Assembly (NCBI RefSeq): GCF_000166715.1
Contig: NZ_AEMI01000028.1
Coordinates: 1-57,010, forward strand
Reading direction: 5' to 3'
Source: Leuconostoc gelidum subsp. gelidum KCTC 3527
GTDB lineage: Bacteria; Bacillota; Bacilli; Lactobacillales; Lactobacillaceae
Length of the DNA stretch: 57,010 nt
The position numbers were made by a program, and so were the translations under genes. The notes under the pieces are model-generated. The model did no database searches. It saw only the letters and a list, made by a program, of their open reading frames with translations, and was not told the origin of the DNA. Shown piece by piece: positions 51,366 through 57,010 of the stretch (position 1 is its first letter; every line of letters starts with the position of its first letter).

Positions 51366-52613
51366 ATGGTATTAAGTGTACAAGAAATGGGCCAACGCGC
51401 GAAAAATGTCACGAGTCAAGTGGCGATGTTATCACTTGAAAAGCGTAATGCCTTATTGCAAGAAATGGCACAGGCATTATTAAATCAACAAAAAGATATT
51501 ATAATAGCGAATCAAAAGGATTTGTCAGAACATGAACAAACGTTGAGTGGTCCAATGCAAAAACGTTTGAAGTTGGATGCGGATGCCATTCAAGATATTG
51601 CAAATTCCTTGCGAGCGGTAGCTGAACTGCCTGATCCACTAGCTGGGCCTTATGATGAGTGGCGCACGCATGTGGATTTGAAAATTATTAAAAAAATTGT
51701 GCCACTTGGTGTTGTAGCGATGGTGTTTGAGGCACGTCCGAATGTTACGGTTGATGCGGCAGCATTGACATTAAAATCAGGTAATGCGGTTATTTTACGT
51801 GGTGGCAAAGAAGCAAGTCATAGTAATGCTATTTTGGCAAAAATTTTACGACAAGTTTTAACTGACAATCAACTCAACCCTGACATTATTCAACTGATAA
51901 CGGATACTTCTCATGAATCGGTTAGTACTTTGCTGCATATGAGAGCGTTTATTGATGTTTTGATTCCACGCGGTTCGGCCAAGTTTATTGATTTTGTTGT
52001 GGCTAACGCGACAGTACCAGTGATTGAAACTGGTGCAGGAAATACACATATTTTTGTTGATGCATCTGCGGATCAAGAGGAAGCTATCCGTATTATTCAT
52101 AATGCGAAGACGCAAAAACCTTCAGTATGTAACTCAGCTGAAAAATTACTTATCCATGAAAGCATTGCTATGGAATTTTTACCCAAAATCGGGGCAAAAT
52201 TAATGGCTTCTCATGTTGAACTGCGTGGCGATGAAGCCAGTCGCCAGATTGAACCACGTATTTTACCTGCTACAGACTTGGATTGGGATACAGAATATAA
52301 TGATCTCATTATGAGTATCAAAATAGTTGCAGATACTGACGCGGCAATCGATTGGATTAATACGCATACCACACATCATTCTGAGACAATTATTAGTGAG
52401 ACAACCGAACATGTTGTCAAATTTATGAATGATGTTGATGCGGCGGTTGTTTATCAAAATGCATCCAGTCGTTTCACAGATGGGTTTGAATTTGGATTTG
52501 GGGCTGAAATTGGTATTTCAACACAAAAGTTACATGCACGTGGGCCAATGGGATTACCAGCGTTGACTACCATTAAATATGAAGTTTTTGGTGACGGTCA
52601 AATCAGGTCATGA
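51366..52613 (+). CDS. proA: Glutamate-5-semialdehyde dehydrogenase
   Basis: 415 residues. Motifs are VVAMVFEARPNVTVDAAALTLKSGNAVILRGG, and the catalytic Cys in NAKTQKPSVCNSAEKLLIH, typical of ProA in the aldehyde dehydrogenase superfamily. It reduces glutamyl phosphate to the semialdehyde that cyclises to P5C. proC is not in the window. GGAG at the end of proB serves it. Confidence 0.96.
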   Translation: MVLSVQEMGQRAKNVTSQVAMLSLEKRNALLQEMAQALLNQQKDIIIANQKDLSEHEQTLSGPMQKRLKLDADAIQDIANSLRAVAELPDPLAGPYDEWRTHVDLKIIKKIVPLGVVAMVFEARPNVTVDAAALTLKSGNAVILRGGKEASHSNAILAKILRQVLTDNQLNPDIIQLITDTSHESVSTLLHMRAFIDVLIPRGSAKFIDFVVANATVPVIETGAGNTHIFVDASADQEEAIRIIHNAKTQKPSVCNSAEKLLIHESIAMEFLPKIGAKLMASHVELRGDEASRQIEPRILPATDLDWDTEYNDLIMSIKIVADTDAAIDWINTHTTHHSETIISETTEHVVKFMNDVDAAVVYQNASSRFTDGFEFGFGAEIGISTQKLHARGPMGLPALTTIKYEVFGDGQIRS

Positions 52614-52684
52614 TAATTTTTACAGGTACATCAAACCACAGATATCAGGGTGCCAGTTTTTAATATAAAATTGGGAGATAAGAT

Positions 52685-53683
52685 ATGACGACTATTAGAG
52701 ACATTGCTCAAAAGGCTGGTGTTTCAGCAGGGACAGTTTCCCGCATATTGAACGAGGATGATACACTATCTGTGGCAGCTTCAACGCGACAACGTGTTGT
52801 TCAACTTGCTGATGAATTAGCATATAACGCTGAAAAATTGCAAACCAATCGCAGGTGGACAAAGTCAATTGCAGTAGTAACCACATTATCGGCAGAACAA
52901 GAGCAAGTAGACGAGTACTATCGTAAAATTTGGCGTGGTATTTATGAAGCATCTGAAAAAAAGGGTGTCAAAGTAAGTCACATTTTTCGATTGCAAAATT
53001 TATCTGAACCGTTGGATGTCTCTAAATTTGCAGCTGTTATTTTTGTTGGTGCAATCGAAAAATATGCTATCCATGAACTTTACTTAAAAAATCCAAACTT
53101 AGTTTTAATTGATGATCGGCTTGTTCATGTTGATGGTGTGGATGCGGTAACCACTGATTTAAAGGAAAAAGTGTTTGAGCTATTAAATGCCTTTTGGACA
53201 TCTGGATATCGAGATATCGCATTTGTCGGTGGCAAACGTGAATCGATGGATTTGGGTGGTCATTATGTATCAGTTGATGACGACACACGTTATGCGGCTT
53301 ATATGAGTTGGATGCAATCTAAGCATTTAACGCCGCGTGCTGTTTTGGCAGGGTGGCGGACAGCAGATGCGGTTACTGCAACTAACGAATTGTTAAATTC
53401 AGAAGAAAAGATAGATGCTATTTTGGTTGCCAGTGATCCTTTAGCTGTTGGTGTATTGAAAGTATTGTCAGAAAATGAGGATCACATTGCGGTTGCTAGT
53501 TTTAATGACGTTGAAATTGGGAAATACTTGACACCATCTCTGACAACTGTTCATATTCCAGCAGAAGAAATCGGACAAACAGCATTAGTACAAGCTGTAG
53601 AACGTTCCACAAATACACGAAATTGGCCAATATGGTTGGTTATTCCTAGCTATATTGTTTACAGAGACACGTTTGTTAATTAA
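52685..53683 (+). CDS. LacI-family transcriptional regulator
   Basis: 332 residues. The N-terminal HTH TIRDIAQKAGVSAGTVSRILN is canonical, followed by a periplasmic-binding-like sensor domain (IVATSDP-type LVASDPLAVGVL, VASFNDVEIGKYLTPSLTT). It belongs to the MsmR/GalR-like group. The alpha-galactosidase gene lies 207 nt downstream on the same strand, so it probably controls galactoside use. GGGAG precedes the ATG. Confidence 0.92.
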   Translation: MTTIRDIAQKAGVSAGTVSRILNEDDTLSVAASTRQRVVQLADELAYNAEKLQTNRRWTKSIAVVTTLSAEQEQVDEYYRKIWRGIYEASEKKGVKVSHIFRLQNLSEPLDVSKFAAVIFVGAIEKYAIHELYLKNPNLVLIDDRLVHVDGVDAVTTDLKEKVFELLNAFWTSGYRDIAFVGGKRESMDLGGHYVSVDDDTRYAAYMSWMQSKHLTPRAVLAGWRTADAVTATNELLNSEEKIDAILVASDPLAVGVLKVLSENEDHIAVASFNDVEIGKYLTPSLTTVHIPAEEIGQTALVQAVERSTNTRNWPIWLVIPSYIVYRDTFVN

Positions 53684-53734
53684 GGCAATTTTGATTTAGT
53701 GAATTGTAATTTTAAATAACAGCAACCAAAAAAT

Positions 53735-53772
53735 AGTCAATCATCGGTAGTTTTTCGGGGATTGGCTTTTTA
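53735..53772 (+). terminator. Probable terminator after lacI-type gene
   Basis: AGTCAATC / GATTGGCT pair with a 17-nt loop, followed by five T. Moderate quality because of the long loop. Confidence 0.5.
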
Positions 53773-53810
53773 TGTCAGCATCACGACATATAGATAATGT
53801 AGTTTATAAA

Positions 53811-53824
53811 TGAAAGCGCTTGCA
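53811..53824 (+). promoter_or_regulatory. cre (CcpA) site upstream of alpha-galactosidase
   Basis: TGAAAGCGCTTGCA, full match to the cre consensus, 67 nt before the ATG. Confidence 0.88.
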
Positions 53825-53839
53825 ATTTTAAAAACAAAG

Positions 53840-53865
53840 AAGTAAACTTAATTTGTAGTTTACTT
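53840..53865. promoter_or_regulatory. Palindrome upstream of alpha-galactosidase, candidate LacI-type operator
   Basis: AAGTAAACT-N8-AGTTTACTT, perfect 9-bp arms, between the cre site and the Shine-Dalgarno. It could bind the LacI-type regulator encoded upstream, or fold in the mRNA leader. Confidence 0.5.
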
Positions 53866-53890
53866 ATATTATTTTACTAGAGGAGAAAAC

Positions 53891-56107
53891 ATGGTTGAGA
53901 AACTCATTATATTTGATGAAACCACGCAGTCGTTTCATCTGAAAAACAACGATATATCATATATTTTGGCAATTGAAGAGGGTAAGATCTTAAGTCATGT
54001 GTATTTTGGTAAGAGCGTAAAAAACTATACTGGTTATTTTAAATACCCTCGTTTAGATCGTGGTTTTTCAGGTAATTTACCTGGATCGTTAGATCGTGAA
54101 TATTCGAAAGATACATTGCCACAAGAATTTTCTGGTAATAACACGGGGGATTATCGTGTGCCAGCAGTCATCGTGAAATCTGAAAATGGTGCGCGTACAA
54201 CAGATTTTCGATATGTGGATTATAAAATTGTTGCGGGTAAACCCGCAGATGAAAATTTACCACATGCGTATGTATTAGCTGATGATGAATCACAAACATT
54301 AATTATTACGTTGGCTGATGAAACACTCAATGCAGAAATTGAATTATCATATACAATTTATCGAGACCGTCCGGTTATTGCTCGTCATTCACGTATTATA
54401 AATCGCTCAGAAGCCATTTTTAATATCGAAAAGTTAGCCTCCATGCAAATGGACCTACCAAAACAAGATCTTGAAGTGATTAGTTTACCAGGTGCTCATG
54501 TGCGTGAACGTCAAATTGAGCGTCAAAGCGTGGCACATGGTGTAACACAATTTGAAAGCCGCCGTGGTTCAAGCTCACATTTTATGAATCCATTTATTGC
54601 TTTAGTCGATAGTCACACGACAGAGTTTCAAGGCGATGCAATTGGGTTACAATTGGTTTATTCTGGTAATCATCAATTTACATTGGAACGTGATTATCAA
54701 GATCAAACACGTGTGGTTATCGGCATTAATGAGTACAACTTCGATTGGCAGTTACAGCCACAAAAAGCTTTTGAAACACCAGAAGTTTTGATGGTCTATT
54801 CAAGTAATGGTTTGAACGCTATGTCTGATACATTTGCGAAATTATTACGCGAACGTGTTGCACGTGGTCAACATCAATATTCACAACGGCCAATTGTGAT
54901 TAACAATTGGGAAGCAACATATTTTGAATTCGATGAAAAGAAAATTCAAACAATTCTTGATAGTGCAGCACCGCTTGGTGTAGAAATGTTTGTTCTTGAT
55001 GATGGCTGGTTTGGTCACCGAGATGATGATAATTCAAGTTTAGGTGATTGGTTTGAATATGCTAATAAGCTAAAAGGCGGTTTACATGATTTGGCTAATC
55101 GTGTGCATAATAATAAGATGCAATTTGGTTTATGGTTTGAACCGGAAATGATTTCAGAAGATTCAGACTTATATCGTCAACACCCTGATTATGTGTTGCA
55201 AGTACCAAATCGTGGAAAGACACCATCACGTAACCAATTTGTACTCGATTTTAGTCGTGAAGAAATAGTCGATAACGTTTACGATCAAATGGTGAAAATT
55301 TTGGATAAAGTTGATGTGGATTATATTAAATGGGACATGAATCGTAACATGACCGAAATTTATTCAGCTGCTTATCCAGCTGCCCAGCAAGGTGAAATTT
55401 CACATCGTTATATTTTGGGATTATATAATCTAATGAATCGCTTGACAACGCGTTACCCAGAAATTTTATTTGAAGGTTGTTCAGGTGGTGGCGGTAGATT
55501 TGATGCTGGCATCTTGTACTATATGCCACAATCATGGACCTCCGATAACACAGATGCTTTTGCACGGTTGAAGATTCAATATGGTACAAGTTTGGCATTT
55601 CCAATTTCAAGTATGACAGCTCATGTTTCTGCAGCACCTAATCATCAAACTGGCCGGTCAACGAGTTTGAAAATGCGTGGCGATGTCGCAATGGCTGGCG
55701 TGTTCGGTTATGAATTGAACTTGACTGAAATGACAGATGACGAAAAAGTAACAGTTACTGAGCAAATTAAATTTTATAAAGCACATCGTCAACTGCTACA
55801 GTATGGTGATTTCACACGGTTGAAGAGTCCATATGAAGGTAACTTCACAGCGTGGCAGTTTACCTCAGAAGATAAAAATGATGTCATGCTATTCCGTTAT
55901 GCCGGCTTAGCAGAAGCACAGCCTGAGTTTACGACGACGCAGTTGGCTAATTTAGATCCAGAAAAAAAATATGAAGATGTCGCAACTGGTGACGTTTTTG
56001 GTGGTGATGAACTCATGAACATTGGGCTATACGACACATTGCAAAAGGGTGACTTTACGAGTGAAGTGACTGTATTTAAGGCAATTGCACCGTGCACAAG
56101 AATTTAG
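53891..56107 (+). CDS. aga: Alpha-galactosidase, GH36
   Basis: 738 residues, the normal GH36 length. The catalytic nucleophile is Asp482 in DYIKWDMNRN, the acid/base Asp552 in SWTSDNTDA, and the substrate wall has VLDDGWFGHRDDDNSSLGDW and LEVISLPGAH in the N-terminal beta domain. It cleaves alpha-1,6-galactose from melibiose, raffinose and stachyose in the cytosol. AGAGGAG precedes the ATG. Regulation is suggested by cre and palindrome upstream. The C-terminal residues PCTRI look unlike other family ends and adjoin a coding relic. Confidence 0.95.
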   Translation: MVEKLIIFDETTQSFHLKNNDISYILAIEEGKILSHVYFGKSVKNYTGYFKYPRLDRGFSGNLPGSLDREYSKDTLPQEFSGNNTGDYRVPAVIVKSENGARTTDFRYVDYKIVAGKPADENLPHAYVLADDESQTLIITLADETLNAEIELSYTIYRDRPVIARHSRIINRSEAIFNIEKLASMQMDLPKQDLEVISLPGAHVRERQIERQSVAHGVTQFESRRGSSSHFMNPFIALVDSHTTEFQGDAIGLQLVYSGNHQFTLERDYQDQTRVVIGINEYNFDWQLQPQKAFETPEVLMVYSSNGLNAMSDTFAKLLRERVARGQHQYSQRPIVINNWEATYFEFDEKKIQTILDSAAPLGVEMFVLDDGWFGHRDDDNSSLGDWFEYANKLKGGLHDLANRVHNNKMQFGLWFEPEMISEDSDLYRQHPDYVLQVPNRGKTPSRNQFVLDFSREEIVDNVYDQMVKILDKVDVDYIKWDMNRNMTEIYSAAYPAAQQGEISHRYILGLYNLMNRLTTRYPEILFEGCSGGGGRFDAGILYYMPQSWTSDNTDAFARLKIQYGTSLAFPISSMTAHVSAAPNHQTGRSTSLKMRGDVAMAGVFGYELNLTEMTDDEKVTVTEQIKFYKAHRQLLQYGDFTRLKSPYEGNFTAWQFTSEDKNDVMLFRYAGLAEAQPEFTTTQLANLDPEKKYEDVATGDVFGGDELMNIGLYDTLQKGDFTSEVTVFKAIAPCTRI

Positions 56108-56186
56108 TGAAGTTAATAAGAAGCACCGTGATGGGTACTTAAACCAAGTCCTAGGTAAGCTAGTTGAACGGCGTTACTATGTTTAA
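56075..56186 (+). pseudogene. Possible coding relic downstream of alpha-galactosidase
   Basis: In the frame two bases off the aga frame, an open stretch reads RAQEFSEVNKKHRDGYLNQ and continues LGKLVERRYYV to a stop at about 56184-56186. It has no start of its own and overlaps the aga 3' end. The composition looks like the tail of a lost gene joined here by deletion. I cannot name the parent gene. A second open stretch, KFAGDHVRPRLFLEGI, lies at about 56198-56245. Confidence 0.3.
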
Positions 56187-56336
56187 ACTATAAAATTTGC
56201 AGGTGACCATGTTCGTCCAAGATTATTTTTGGAGGGCATTAGCACGTGCAATTTTTTTATATAGTTGGAGGTCTGCAATTTTAAAAAGGTATGATCAGGT
56301 TGTGTTACAATTGGTTAAAGTATGGGAGAAGAAACC

Positions 56337-56993
56337 ATGAAAATTTATGCAGTTCGTCACGGACAAACAATTTTTAATATGCTTGATAAGGTTCAAGGTT
56401 GGGCAGATACCCCGTTAACTAAAAAAGGGGAACAAGACGGTACGGCAGCTGGAAAACGTTTAAAAAATATTTCTTTTGATGTCGCGCTATCATCAGACAC
56501 ATCACGGGCAATCCATACTGCGGAGTTTATTTTATCTGAAAATAGTCACAAAAAACCACATTTGACCTATACTCCGGATTGGCGTGAATTCTTTTTTGGT
56601 AGTTTTGAAGGTGGAAAAAATACAGTCATGTGGGGCGCAACGGCTAAGGCGTTGGGTATTGACTCAGAAACACCAGATGACGTGGCACGTCAAGTTGATA
56701 TGACTCAAATTATGGATACAATTTATGCTGTGGATCCGGATCATCTTGGTGAAAATGCAACTGATTTTTGGCAGAGAATGAGACAATCATTGGCAAAATT
56801 ACAACAAGATTATGATGAAAATGCGACTGTTTTATTAGTCACACACGGGCAATTAATTTGGAACTTGGCACAACAATATGGCCATTTAAAAACAGCTGAT
56901 CGACCAAAAAATGGTGCAGTAGCAGTATTTAACCTGGATAAAGATGGTAATTTTAGTGTTGACGATTTTAATGACGTGACAACAATTTTTTAA
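56337..56993 (+). CDS. Histidine phosphatase (phosphoglycerate mutase-like)
   Basis: 218 residues. The phosphohistidine motif is YAVRHGQTIFN near the N terminus, followed by LSSDTSRAIHTAEF, WREFFFGSFEGG and VLLVTHGQLIW with the second His. This is the broad-specificity dPGM-like branch rather than the glycolytic enzyme, which is more conserved. The substrate is unknown. The start is ATG 56337 with GGGAGAAG 6 nt before; the ATG at 56322 overlaps that site. Confidence 0.9.
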   Translation: MKIYAVRHGQTIFNMLDKVQGWADTPLTKKGEQDGTAAGKRLKNISFDVALSSDTSRAIHTAEFILSENSHKKPHLTYTPDWREFFFGSFEGGKNTVMWGATAKALGIDSETPDDVARQVDMTQIMDTIYAVDPDHLGENATDFWQRMRQSLAKLQQDYDENATVLLVTHGQLIWNLAQQYGHLKTADRPKNGAVAVFNLDKDGNFSVDDFNDVTTIF

Positions 56994-57010
56994 AGAACAA
57001 TCATAAAATG

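Overview
The window reads as AT-rich chromosomal DNA of a lactic acid bacterium, most likely Leuconostoc or a close Leuconostocaceae relative. The evidence is the gene content and order: rsmG-parA-parB-DUF951-ychF-DUF1129, a comG operon followed by a ytxK-type methylase and ackA, class II HMG-CoA reductase, mntH-uspA, and thiM-thiD-thiE under a TPP riboswitch. Codon use and gene style are uniform. I see no phage, insertion sequence, rRNA operon or CRISPR array. The species cannot be fixed from this alone.

Layout. 1-4.6 kb: cell-surface genes (CAP-domain protein tail, FemA/MurM-type bridge enzyme, LytR-CpsA-Psr ligase, PAP2 phosphatase, DUF454). 4.6-8.5 kb: ppx/gppA, HMG-CoA reductase, a conserved unknown and a cysteine-free sirtuin in one run. 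8.5-13 kb: a metal-homeostasis block (CDF zinc exporter behind a TGAA-N6-TTCA operator, MntH with a long structured leader, a Usp protein, a CzrA-like zinc sensor behind a heptanucleotide repeat), then tRNA-Leu(CAA). 13-14.1 kb: a gene-poor stretch holding a compact minus-strand transcription unit. 14.1-18.8 kb: rsmG, chromosome partition genes, ychF, DUF1129. 18.8-21.9 kb: two-component system plus D,D-carboxypeptidase. 21.9-24.1 kb: nagB with two NagR-type operators, then pgi. 24.2-30.1 kb: complete comGA-comGG operon, ytxK-like methylase, ackA. 30.2-38.2 kb: an MltG-like/glucosaminidase fusion, a catabolite-controlled GRP sugar transporter, greA, yfhO and a class B PBP. 38.2-42 kb: an SDR-like protein and a four-gene MoxR/VWA (DUF2201) operon. 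42-44.5 kb: thiamine salvage. 44.6-47.4 kb: PadR-DUF1700-DUF4097 and a DUF368 (PopT-type) lipid-carrier transporter. 47.5-57 kb: pepF, alpha/beta hydrolase, proBA, a LacI regulator, GH36 alpha-galactosidase with a cre site, and a histidine phosphatase.

Two themes stand out. First, at least five genes (DUF454, the ArsR/CzrA gene, ytxK, yfhO, the SDR gene) have no Shine-Dalgarno sequence, and a good (often extended) -10 box ends exactly 6 nt before an ATG, which predicts leaderless mRNAs; ychF may be a sixth. Second, several envelope and metal systems carry features that merit experiment: an MltG-like domain without its catalytic Glu fused to a GH73 glucosaminidase, a MoxR/VWA-metallopeptidase operon with two orphan partners, and a sirtuin with no zinc-binding cysteines.
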